From the NCBI RefSeq assembly GCF_000372725.1, contig NW_005198244.1:1057841-1121840 (forward strand): DNA of 64,000 nucleotides, given 5' to 3'. Made by a program: the position numbers and the translations under genes. The notes under the pieces are model-generated. The model did not search any database. It saw nothing but the letters and a program-made list of their open reading frames with translations, and was not told where the DNA came from. This stretch comes from Emiliania huxleyi CCMP1516 (lineage: Eukaryota; Haptophyta; Isochrysidales; Noelaerhabdaceae). This document shows positions 41,830-51,680 of the stretch, piece by piece. Position 1 is the first letter of the stretch; the number at the start of each line of letters is the position of its first letter.

Positions 41830-42288
41830 GAAAGCGCGCGCTCGCCGACTTCATGGACGACACGGCAGACGTCGTCGTTGCCACGCGCACCTTTGGCCTT
41901 AGCATCAACAAGGCTGCATAAGGCGGGTGATCCACGCCGGAGCACCTCGTGGCCTCATCGATGGGTACTACCAGGAGGTGAGCCGCGGCGGGCGCGGCGG
42001 TGCGCCTGCCTGTTGCACGATCCTCACCTCGTCCGACGACATCACGGGAAACGAGCGCATCCACGACCTCAGTGCCGCCGCCGATCACTTCCGAGACCTA
42101 GGCAACGGCTGCTAGTGCAAGTGGGCGTTCCTGCGAAGCGCGTTCGGCGAGGAGATGCCGTGGACGACGGCTGACAGCGAGGAGGAGTGCTGGCAATGGC
42201 AAAATAATACGGACGGTGGGAGGCACTGCTACCACTGCGACTCGTGCGATGCGGCCACAACGCGGGGCGGCGAGGTTGTGGTCGGCTA
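41830..42288 (+). pseudogene. RecQ helicase remnant
   Basis: FMDDTADVVVATRTFGLSIN followed by IRRVIHAGAPRGLIDGYYQE and VSRGGRGGAPACCTI matches RecQ helicase motifs V and VI (VATxAFGMGIDK, RxVIH, YYQExGRAGRDG). A RecQ zinc-binding region follows: CKWAFLRSAFGEE ... CYHCDSCDAA. The first two blocks are out of frame by one base near 41918, and a stop (TAG, 42114) separates the zinc part. Key positions have also changed (GRAGRDG is here SRGGRGG). No upstream helicase domain is visible. It is a decayed 3' fragment of a host gene. Confidence 0.72.
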
Positions 42289-45032
42289 AGTGCACCGCGG
42301 CCGTCCGGCTGTTGCTGCGGGGGCTGCGCGAGGCGCGGGGCGAAGCGGCCGGGGGCGGCGCGGTGTCTAGGGCCGCATCAGCACGTGAAGTTCAGGGCGG
42401 AGGGTTCGAAGCTCGGGGAGATGCCGGGCACTGACTTCCGGCGCGCTGGAGCCATTGGATGCGCGAGTGGCTCGGTGAGATTCTGTGCGCACCGACCTGG
42501 TGAGTCGGCGGACGTACAGGAGCGGCCCAGCGGACGGCTTCGCTCTAGCCGCTGCGGGACACGCCAAGCTCTGTCAGCTCGAGCAGGAGCTGGGAGGTGC
42601 CGGGGCGGGGCCCGTCTGGACCAGCGTGCCACTGTCTGACGGGTTCACTCCAAGGGCGGCGCGACGGCTCGGTGCTAGCCGACTGCGTCGGCGGTGAGGA
42701 CGAGACTGAGGGCGGGAGCCGGAGTGAGGAAGACGAGACGGGGCTACCGCATGCCGGGACCGAACCGATGGCTCGCCCCGGTGGGCGGAGGACAGGACTC
42801 TGGGAGTGAGGCCGAGTGAGCACACATGAGGTGTAACCGTGTACGTGCGTGGAGTATGTGGCGTTGTGTGTCCGTGTTAGCTCCGAGTAGAGGGGGCGTT
42901 CTGCAGTTAAGGGGAAACCCGGTCGACACGGAGCCCTCTCGGAGACCCGTGTAGCGCGTTTACTTTACGGCCCTTTCCCTGCGAACGCGCACCCCCCAGG
43001 GCTAGGGCTCTCTTGCCCGCAACCCGATGCCGATCATCTGGCCCGCTGGGTGCGTGCGATTCTTAGCTCCCCGGCCCTGGATGTGAGGTTGATGACTGCA
43101 CTCCAAGTGCTCCACCAAGTGAAATGCAACAAGGAGGGATGGGAGGACGGCACGCCGCCACCACAGGGATTTCACGGGAAGGAGAAGGTGTGGTCACGCA
43201 CGTGTTGGGCAGAACATCAAAAACTTTTCCAGTGCAGACGAGCCCGGACTTGCACTTTTCGAGCATGTGGCCGACTGCACGCTAAAGGCTACACGCTCGC
43301 ACACCACTTGCTGAGTGGCTCTCCCAGGCGCTTAGCCCACGGCGGAGGCACGCCAGGCCCCGGGGAGTCGGCCGTCACGCGTCACTCGCCTGAAGCGCCT
43401 AAGCGGCCTAAGCGGGGGTGCTTAGGGTGCTTAGGCGCTTAGGCGGCCCTTGCGATCGTGGCGGCGTGGTGATATCGTAACACAAGTGACTCCGATGACA
43501 CTCATGATGCTCCTGCTAGTGTCATCGCTCGCAGAGCAGCCTCACCACGTCCACTGTCTACCACTGGCCCTGCCCCTGGTCGGCGCAAACTGCCGCTGAG
43601 CAGCGCTGGTGCGGCTACTCAGCATCAGCCTCGTCACACGCCTCCGCCAGCGCCGTGATCCTTATCCAGTCCTTGTACTCTTGTATCGCTGCCTTGACCG
43701 TGTCCGCCCTGCATGGTCCACCAAGTCGCCGTGAAAAAACCAAGCGACAGAATGGAAGCCACGGTCGTCGGGACCTGCCGAGACGAGGTACTCCAAGCGG
43801 TCGTCGTCTTCATCGACAGGGTTCCTCAGCGCCATCTGGCTCGGATCGCACAGTAACGCACGCCGAGCACCTCTTCAATCTCCAGCAAGTCTGCGTCCAT
43901 GGACCCAGCAACCTTGTCGCTGGCGAGTGGTGGCAGATGAGAGATGACCGACATCCCACAGCACCAGCAGCAAAAGCGGGCGGGCCGACCCCGCGGCCAT
44001 CGCCGCCGCCGCCGCCTCTTCCTCTGCCGCCACCCCCTCCGCCGTCGCCGTCACCTTGGGCTGAATCACCCGCGCCGCGTCGTGCACCGGCTCTCGTGCT
44101 CATTCAACGGCGCCTCGAGTTGCAGGCCGGCGGCGCTGACGTTGTCGTGGTCGGGCTGCCCAACGTCGGCGCGGGAGGGAGGGGGCAAAGCCGTTATGGA
44201 GAGCGCGAGAGCGAGCGCCAAGAGGGCCCAGATTCTGAGCAGCAGCCCGCCTTGTCATGGGCCCACTTGCCGACGTGCGTCCAGTTGTACTATAGGACGA
44301 ACGCCGAAGTTTGCTCTCCGACGTCGTGCCGAGCGAAACCTTTTCCTTCGAAGCTCAGCCGTGTTATAGTCGAGAGTCGATCGCCGGCCGGCGCAGTGCT
44401 GCTCTGACCGCTCCGCCGGGCCGCCTCCGGGCCGCCGCCGCGGAGACGTGCACATGGCAAGTTGGTATTTTCATATATGAACTTCAAAATAACATTGGCT
44501 AATCTAATCCTACTCATCACAACTCACCAGGACCACCCCCACACTATAGGGTCATTGTGTAGCCCTGCTTAGAAGGAAAAGGTTTTGTGCAAGGTCCATA
44601 TGGCTCACCGTGCAGTCGGCCATGTTTTCGAGCCCCCCATATCTCTCCTCAAATAGAAATACGGTGGACCGCACTGCTCACGTCGCGAGTGCTCACGTGG
44701 CCGCGAGTGCCGTGTCCCGTGTGTGTGGACATTTTGAAGGAAGAAATAATTTACTTAATGCATCAAATAAATCGGCGCACGCGTCACGGGCCACTCGTGA
44801 CAAAAGCGGGAGACAAGCTCTCCTTCTAGCCCGCCCCGCAGTCCGTCTGTCCGGCGGCCATCCCGCATCCCCAGGCCCAAATCGCCGCAGGGATGAGAAA
44901 ATGGGGGCAGGAGCTCCCTGCGCTGCCAGGCGTCCTCCGCCGCCGCAGCCGGTGGCCTCTCGGAGGCGCGGCTCGAGAGGCGCGGAGGCGTGTGGAGGCG
45001 GACACCAAGGAGCCGGCCCCCTAGGTGCCGTG
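42289..45032. other. Gene-poor region
   Basis: About 2.7 kb without a protein I can support. It includes a CTTAGGCGCCTAAG-type palindromic cluster at 43389-43447 (GCCTAAGCGGCCTAAGCGG, then GGTGCTTAGGCGCTTAGGCG) and a (CCG)n-like stretch at 43990-44060. Frames here are low in complexity. Confidence 0.45.
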
Positions 45033-46484
45033 TCACGCGTGCGAGTGGTCGTGCGCGACGTCGGGCGGGCCGCAGTGCAGGGCGTGGCAGATGTGGCCCT
45101 CGCTTTCAAGCTGGAAGCAGGTGTGGTCGCACCCGAAGTCGGCCGCCGCCCGCTGCGCCGCGTGCAGCACCGAGGCCGAGTCGGCGCCCGCCGAGACGGT
45201 GAGATGGGCCCACATGTTCCGCTTCGAGGCGGAGAGGGCCCAGACGTGCACGTCGTGCGCCTGGGTGAGAGAGGGAGCCTTCAGACTTTAGCTCTCACCC
45301 ATTCATCAACGCTGCGTCGCGCACCCCGACGACGCACGGGATCGCCTTGAGCCGCGAGCGCACCTCGGAGATGTTGATGTCCGAAGGCACCCCCGCCATC
45401 AGCAGGTGCACCGCCTCGCTCATCGTCCCGTACGACGAGTAGAGCACGAGGAGCGAGAAGAGGTACGTGCAGACCGGGTCGACGCGGTACCAGTACGACA
45501 CGCCGCTCGCGTCGAGCCACCGGTCCGAAAAGGCCCAGATGAGGGCTGCGGCGACGCAGACGCCGACTGACTGGACGATGTCTCCGATGACGTGGACCAT
45601 CGCCTGTAGGAAGGTCCGGAGACGGTTCAGAGGAGGCTCCTGCACGCGTCTCCGGTCACGTGCAACATCGCCGCGCGCAGCGCGAGCGACGAGCCGGCGC
45701 CGCCCGCACCCTCGCCCTCGCCGCAGCACGGCCCGTGGCCAGCCTCGCCGCCCTCGCCCTCCTCCGCGTGGCCGTGGCCGTGGCCGTGGCCGGCCGCCGG
45801 CGCGTGAGAGTGGTCGTGGCCGTCCGCCACCGCGCGAACCGGCGCAAGCCCGCCTCCGTGCCCGCCTCCGTGCCCGCCGCCTCCGTGCCCGCCTCCTCCG
45901 TGCGAGTGGCCGTGCCCGCCGTGCCCTCCGTGGCCTCCCTCCCCGTGCCCGAGCACAGCCATCAGCACGACGTTCATCACCACGCCGACCAGCGAGACGA
46001 CAAACATGGTGCGGCCGTCCACCGGCTCGGGCGAGAAGAGGCGGTTCGTCGCCTCGTACAGGAGCACGCCAGTCATCAGCCAGACAATCGAGATGCTCAC
46101 CATCGCGCCGAGCACCTCGGCGATGTGGTAGCCGAAGGAGTACTTTGGCGTGGGCGCGCGATTGGTGAGGAAGAGGCTGAGCACTCCCACGAGGAACCCG
46201 GCCACGTCCGACAGCATGTGCGCAGCGTCCGTCATGATGGCGAGCGAGTGCGCGAGATAGCCACCGACAATCTCGGCGCACATGAAGAGGAGGCAGAGGG
46301 CGGCGCCGATGAGCAACTTCCGCTTGGCAGCGGCAGTGGCCCGCTCCGCCGACGTATCGGAGTCGATCACGAGCCGCTCACTCAGGTCGCTGCCCAGCAT
46401 GTTCGATAGGTCTGCGACTTCGCCCTGGGGCAATGGGGCAACCCCTTCCGCACTCTTCACATAAACGCACAACTCCGGACCCAA
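45033..46484 (-). CDS. CDF zinc transporter (ZnT type)
   Basis: A cation diffusion facilitator that moves zinc from cytosol into an organelle or out of the cell in exchange for protons. Exons 46484-45672, 45603-45316 and 45260-45033 give 442 residues. Six membrane helices are expected. The paired zinc site is visible in TM2 (DAAHMLSDVAG, His89/Asp93) and TM5 (HVIGDIVQSVG, His275/Asp279). A His/Gly-rich cytosolic loop (GHGEGGHGGHGGHGHSHGGG) separates TM4 from TM5, as in ZnT2/3/8 and plant MTP1. The C-terminal domain has AHDVHVWALS and ends CDHTCFQLESEGH ... HDHSHA. Both introns start with GC (68 and 55 nt). Intron 1 begins with a degenerate copy of the TM5 exon. Substrate assignment as zinc follows from HD-HD and is not tested. 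Confidence 0.92.
45604..45671 (-). other. 68-nt GC-AG intron that begins with a copy of the next exon
   Basis: On the sense strand the intron starts GCGATGTTGCACGTGACCGG and the exon starts GCGATGGTCCACGTCATCGG; similarity continues about 12 bp. The intron end, GAACCGTCTCCGGACCTTCC then TACAG, resembles other intron ends in the window. Confidence 0.8.
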
Positions 46485-46698
46485 GACGCACTCTTCACAG
46501 CCTTGTTATTGAGAAGAAAATACGTCCAATGGCGCTGTGCGCTGGCCTGTGAGAGGTTGAGGTGCGAGCCCTGGAGGCCCTGGGGATGGGGGGGGACTAC
46601 CCGCGGGCTTAGAAGGCCCGTTCACACAGGGGCTCTCACAGCATGCTGTCCCGTGAAGGTTCACGGGGCCGACTACAGTGTGTACAGGGTTCCGGCTC

Positions 46699-47454
46699 CT
46701 ACCCAGATAGGGGGTCTGTTGCCTATGACTCGCACCAAAACGCAAGAAAGAGGGTCGCCCAGAGTATCGACCTCTGGCTTGTCAGTCGCGGTCACTTGAT
46801 GACCCCCATGAAGTACAGCGATCGCCATCTCGCTGGCCTCTTCGCAGGCCCCCCCGACCGCGTCGAACTCATCGGCGCGGGCTCTCTCGGCTACGGGACC
46901 GGCCCCAGCTTCGGCTGAGGGCTAACAAGCTGCCGAGCCCAAATCACTGTGAGAGTCGTGATTTCTTGTTGGTCTTTAAAAATCTCTCTCTCTCCCAAAA
47001 CGCCCTACCTACCTACCTATTGCGGGCGCCAATCGCAACAACTCTAACACTTGTTTGGTATTGCTAAAACCAACACACACACACCAATCGCCAGGCTCCG
47101 TGCCCCACCTACCTACCTATTCCCAGGCCGCGCAGCGAAGCGAAAAAATACCCGTTAGCCCTCTGTGAATAGGCTCCCAGCGCCGCCACCGCGGCCGCCG
47201 CCGCCGCACCCGTCTCGGCTGGCGTCCTAGCCGCAGGCGACTCGCCTGGCATGGCCCCGTTCCGGCTAACGCGCGGCCCGTCTCCCGCGCAAGCGAAGCG
47301 GTTTTTTACTTTCACCCCCCCCCCCCACCCACCCCCCCCCACCACCACCACCACCTACCTACCTATTGCGGGGCCCTCTGGGGCGGTCAAAACCGGACCT
47401 ACCTACCTATTGCATGGGGTCTAACCGTAGGCATCAGACCCCCTATCTGGGTAG
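46699..47454. repeat. 27-bp inverted repeats enclosing CCTACCTACCTATT repeats
   Basis: CTACCCAGATAGGGGGTCTG plus (T/A)TGCCTA occurs at 46699-46725 and inverted at 47454-47428 with one mismatch. Between them CCTACCTACCTATT recurs near 47004, 47107, 47353 and 47397, each followed by a GC-rich word. Copy 3 of the dispersed repeat is also inside. It may be a small non-autonomous element; no target-site duplication is seen. Confidence 0.65.
46954..46985 (+). repeat. Dispersed short repeat, copy 3
   Basis: GTCGTGATTTCTTGTTGGTC followed by TTTAAAAATCTCTCTC, matching 3284-3313. Confidence 0.7.
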
Positions 47455-47584
47455 CGGGGAGGAGTGGAACCGATTTGCATGAAAGGCTTCAGGCAACCCT
47501 GAAGCTCTTCTGCAGTCTCAGGGCCGTGCACGGTGACAGACCGAGTCGTGGGAGCACCTCGCCAGACTGCGCCCTAGATCTAAG

Positions 47585-48902
47585 ATGCCAGACACCACTC
47601 TCTACCGCCTCCTGACCCGGCCCGCCGCGGACGCCGCTGCGGCCGCCGGCCGGCTCGACCCCGTGCCGGGCCTCGACGTCGGCTTCATCCACCTCTCCAC
47701 GCTCCCGCAAGCGCGTGGCACCGCCGCCGCCTACTTTTCCAGCTGCGGCGACCTTTGCATGCTGCCCATCTCGGCGTCGGCGCTCGCCGCCGCTGGGCTT
47801 GAGCTGCGCTACGAGGAGGCGGCTCCTCCCGCCGGCGCGGCGCAGCGGGCGGGCGAGTTCCCGCACGTTTTCGGCGGCAGCATACCGTGGTCTTGCCTGG
47901 CAGCGCCGCCCATCGACTTGCCGCTGGTCGACGGCAAGCACGCCTTCCCGGGCGATGGGATGAATCGCACGCTGACCGGTCCGGACCAGCAGCACTCGCG
48001 CAACCACCTCGAGAAGCTGCTGCCTTCGATCGGCCAGATCTGCCGCTCGCCGTTCGTGGTGCGCGTGCTCGATCAGCCGCCGTCGGGCGCCGCCGGCGGC
48101 GACGTCAAGCTCGTGCACTGGATCCGGCACGGGCAGGGCTTCCACAACCTTCTCTCGGACCTCTACAAGGAGCACGGCATCCAAGGCAAGCCGTACCTGC
48201 GGCCGGAGCTGCACGACCCGCCTCTGACGGCGGTCGGGCGGGAGCAGGCGGTCGCGCTGCGCAGCACGACGCAGTCCCTCTCCCCCTCGCTGGTCGTGGT
48301 CAGCCCACTGGCGCGCGCGACCAAGACGGCGCTGCTCGCCTTCGACCACCTCGTCGGCCGCGTCCCCTTCCTCGCCCACGAGTCCTGCCGAGAGATCTCC
48401 GGCGTCAACGCGTGCGACGGCCGGCGCAGCGTCACCGAGGCGCGGCGAGATGAGCCTCGAGACTGCCCGAGATGCGCGCCGCGGCGCCGAGGCGCGACGA
48501 GATGGTCACTCGAGGTTGTCCGTGTGGTTGCCCGAGCCTGTCAGTGCGGCGAAAGGTGACGAGGGCCCCGGCGCGGGTGATGACGACACTCGCGTGATAT
48601 GACCACAGGCGAAGAAGGACTTTCCCGACGTCGACTACTCGCTCATGCCGTCCGACGAGGACGCCTTCTTCGACCCGGCGGTGCGCGAGTCGCAGGCCGC
48701 GCTCGCCGAGCGAGGGTACGCATTCCTGGCGTGGCTGCGCTCCCGCGAGGAGGGCGAGGTGGCGGTGGGCACGCACTCGGCATTCCTCTTCGCCCTCCTC
48801 AACGCGGCGGTTGTGGCGGACGACGAGCCTGGCACCGGCTTGCGCGCCTGGTTCGCCGCTGGCGAGCTGCGTTCGACTTGGATCCGGTTCGAACCGAGTT
48901 GA
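47585..48902 (+). CDS. DUF952-histidine phosphatase fusion protein
   Basis: Exons 47585-48439 and 48609-48902 (169-nt GC-AG intron) give 382 residues. The first about 120 residues form a DUF952 domain: LYRLLT, DVGFIHLSTLPQARGTAAAY, FPHVFGGSIPW. From about 175 comes a phosphoglycerate-mutase-like histidine phosphatase with the catalytic VHWIRHGQGFHN (His182), LTAVGREQAVALR, SPLARATKTALLAF, the conserved REISGVNACDGRRSVTEAKK, and the second catalytic histidine in VAVGTHSAFLFALLN. It may act on a small phosphorylated metabolite; DUF952 function is unknown to me. No targeting signal is apparent. Exon 2 begins exactly where related plant proteins continue (KKDFPDVDYS), which supports the junction. 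Confidence 0.88.
48440..48608 (+). other. 169-nt GC-AG intron
   Basis: The donor GAG/GCGCGG and acceptor ACCACAG/GCGAAG join RSVTE to AKKDFPDVD. The interior carries CCCGAGATGCGC and GGCGAGATG words in sense orientation. Confidence 0.75.
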
Positions 48903-49276
48903 CTGCGGAGCGGGGTCCCGACACCCGAGGCCACGAGCGCGTGAGAGATGAGTGCGGTGTGCGTGGGGTCTGTATTCGAGTTCTGACTTCTGTGCGTGAT
49001 CACTCAGTGGAACCAGAAGATCGGACAGGGAGGGTCGCTTTGGTATCGGTCGCTCGACGTGGCGAGGCAGTGCCGAACACCCACACACCTCCACCGCCCC
49101 AGGCCTATATTGTATATAGCCCTATAGGCCCCCTAGCCCTACGGCCCTAGGGGGTAGTCTAGACAGCGCCCCAAAATCCGCCAGTCTGGGATTTCGCGCA
49201 ATCGCTTGACTCTGAAAAGCTCGCATATCCCTGCGGTGAGCGGAGAGAGCAGACGCAGAGAGCGAGCTCCTTGTAC
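48903..49276. other. Intergenic region
   Basis: No gene is seen between the phosphatase stop and the inverted-repeat element. GCCTATATTGTATATAGCCC near 49100 is a short AT-rich palindromic stretch. Confidence 0.5.
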
Positions 49277-49339
49277 GTCAGGGGCGGGGAACCCGCAATT
49301 TGAAATGCTCCGGCATCTCAAATTGCCCGATACGATCTC

Positions 49340-49445
49340 CATTTTAATTGAGATTGCCTCGAGCATCCCAAGATGCATGAAGCAATTCAGGATGCGCGCG
49401 CATCCTGAATTGCTTCGCGCATCCTGAATTGCTTCATGCATCTTT
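49340..49445. repeat. Subterminal GCATCCTGAATTGC palindromes
   Basis: AAGCAATTCAGGATGCGCGC then GCATCCTGAATTGCTT form a near-perfect palindrome with a third copy after it and ATGCATGAAGC words outside. Similar words recur at the right end (GCATCCTGGAATGCG, GCATTCTGAATTG). Confidence 0.8.
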
Positions 49446-50026
49446 CGCTATTGGCCACCTGCCTCCTTCATCTACAAATGTCGTCGGCACGGACGGAGCG
49501 ACGCCAGGCATTGAACGCTGTGCGTGCTGCCGGCGGCACTCCCAGGCCCCGAGCCAGAGCCCCGACCGTCTCTGGCGTTCCATGCGACTGGGACTACCTG
49601 CGAGGCGTGTGGGTTCGGCCGGATGGCGACGACTACGATGCGAGAGTGGCAAAGGCAGAGAGGGCGGAGGAGCTGCGGTGGCGGGCGATGCAGAGTGACG
49701 GTCGCCGTACACATAGCCCTCGCACGACTTCCACGCCGTCGGCTCGAAGAGCACGGCCTCGGTAAACCGAGAAGGCTCATTGAGCGTGGCGCCCGCATTG
49801 CTGGCTCTCATTGAGCAGCAGTTCAGATGCGGGCGCGTCCCGTCACAGCATTTGCCCTGACCCGGTACACACATGCTCAGCCCGTCCCTCGCTCACTGGC
49901 AGGCGACCCGCACCTCGCGTGGGCACACGAAAATGGCCTCGTGGGTCGAGAGCGTATCAATCGGTCAGATGAGGCTGGAGACTTCACCGGGCTGACTCGG
50001 CCGACTCGGAATCTCTTCCGGACCGC

Positions 50027-50185
50027 GAACCACCCAAGACAGCTTGGAGACCTCCCGGTAAGGCTACATTTCGTAACGATGGTCGCTATTGGCCACCTGC
50101 CTCCTTCATCTACAACCACCCAAGACAGCTTGGAGACCTCCCGGAAAGGCTACATTTCGTAACGATCGTCGCTATTGGCCATCTG
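50027..50185 (+). repeat. About 80-bp tandem duplication
   Basis: ACCACCCAAGACAGCTTGGA through TTCGTAACGAT and GTCGCTATTGGCCA occurs twice in tandem with few changes. Part of the unit, GCTATTGGCCACCTGCCTCC, also occurs at 49448. Confidence 0.85.
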
Positions 50186-51680
50186 CCTCCTGCAGCCTCT
50201 GTTGGGGCGGAATGCACGGGGTTTTCGGCGCGATGCCTCCGGCTAGTACACGGTACTGCTCTGCCGCAAACTCTCCTGCGCTCGCGTGACGTGTGGGGCG
50301 CACGCACTGCGCTCGAAAGTCGCGATTTGGCAATAGGCGCTTGAGCCGGCGCGCAGTGGAGGGGGCGCCGCGCAGGGGGATCGGGGGGGTGCGAGAAGGG
50401 GCGTGGGTCGGGCGCGCACCGGCCAGCTCCGGGAGCGGCCGTCACGTCGAAGAGGGGACCTGGTGCTGCTCGAATGACGACGCATGCCGCTCTGCTGCGC
50501 CGCCGATAGCCCCTCTTCCGAGCCGGCGCGTGGCGGCGAGCCGCGGCCAGTATCGCTGGTGCGGTGGAGGCGGCAGCTTGCATCGGCCGGCAGCGGGTGC
50601 GGCCATCACGTCGATGAGGGGGGGGTGTCGGCGACTCGTGTGGCTCGAGGCCTACGCTGCGCCGCCCAAGCCCTACTGCCGATCCAGCGCCTGGCGTTTG
50701 GGGCGAGCCGCGGTCGTCGTCGCTGATGGTATATGGCGGCGGCGGCGGCGGCTCGCCCTTCCCTCCGGCCGCAATTCCGATCCCGCCGCGCTCGCGGGAG
50801 GTGGCGCGCCCACCGCAACACGGCCGTGGCTGCGCATACACCTTACGCCCTTTCTCCTCAACGCCCTATCCGTGCTTGCTGTGCCCCTGCGTGGTGTGTT
50901 TCAAGTTCTTACAACCCAAGGTGATAGAGGGCAAAAAGATCGATTGCGCTCTTGCCGATCCGCACCTACCTAGGCTCTTGGGTGGCGCGCCCCAGCTCTT
51001 CACAACGAACCTGGTTCTAACGAGACACAGAGCAGCGGCACGGGCGTTGCCGATCGAACACGGATTGCTGAGGGCCATGCACAATTCGTGCGGTTATGGG
51101 CTGCCACCGCAAAACATGCAAACGACAGGCCACGCCACGTGCGCCACCATATCCAGCTGCGCAGCGGCAACGGCTGCCGAGGCGCAGGCCGAGCCGCAGC
51201 CTACCCGATGCCCCGCCGACATGCGGCATTGGCCAAAATGCTGGGCATCTCAGGTTAAGGAAGGCAACTTGAAATAGCAAGGAGCATCCTAGAATGCAAA
51301 GGGGTAACTCCAGATGCTAGCGCATTCACGAATGCAGTTCGCATTCCAGGATGGTCGACGCATCCTGGAATGCGTGGACCATCTTTGGAATGCGGTGTGC
51401 ATCTTGAAATGCGAAAAGTCAACTCGGCATTCTGAATTGAAAAATGCAATCTAAATTGATTTTTTGCAACTCAAAATGCCCTCAGCATCTCAAATTGCGG
51501 GTTCCCCGCCCCTGACGGTATGAATGAGGTATGACTATGAGGTGTGTCGTGCTGCGGCCACTCTGGCCAACCCCGGCCCGAACCGGAGATTCCGCGCATT
51601 GTTTGAATGTATAATCGCTTGGCGATGGAGATGAGACCACAATTGGCAGTGCCCCGATGAAGATTGGTTGGGGTGGCTAG

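Larger units (their letters stand above)
49277..51516. mobile_element. 2.2-kb non-autonomous inverted-repeat element
   Basis: The ends GTCAGGGGCGGGGAACCCGC plus AATTTGA(A/G)ATGC (32 bp, one mismatch) face each other at 49277-49308 and 51516-51485. If the element starts at CAGGGGCGG it resembles hAT termini, but the 8-bp flanks do not match, so no target-site duplication is visible. Inside each end are clusters of GCATCCTGAATTGC-like words in both orientations (49340-49445 and 51275-51480). No transposase frame is present. Confidence 0.75.
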
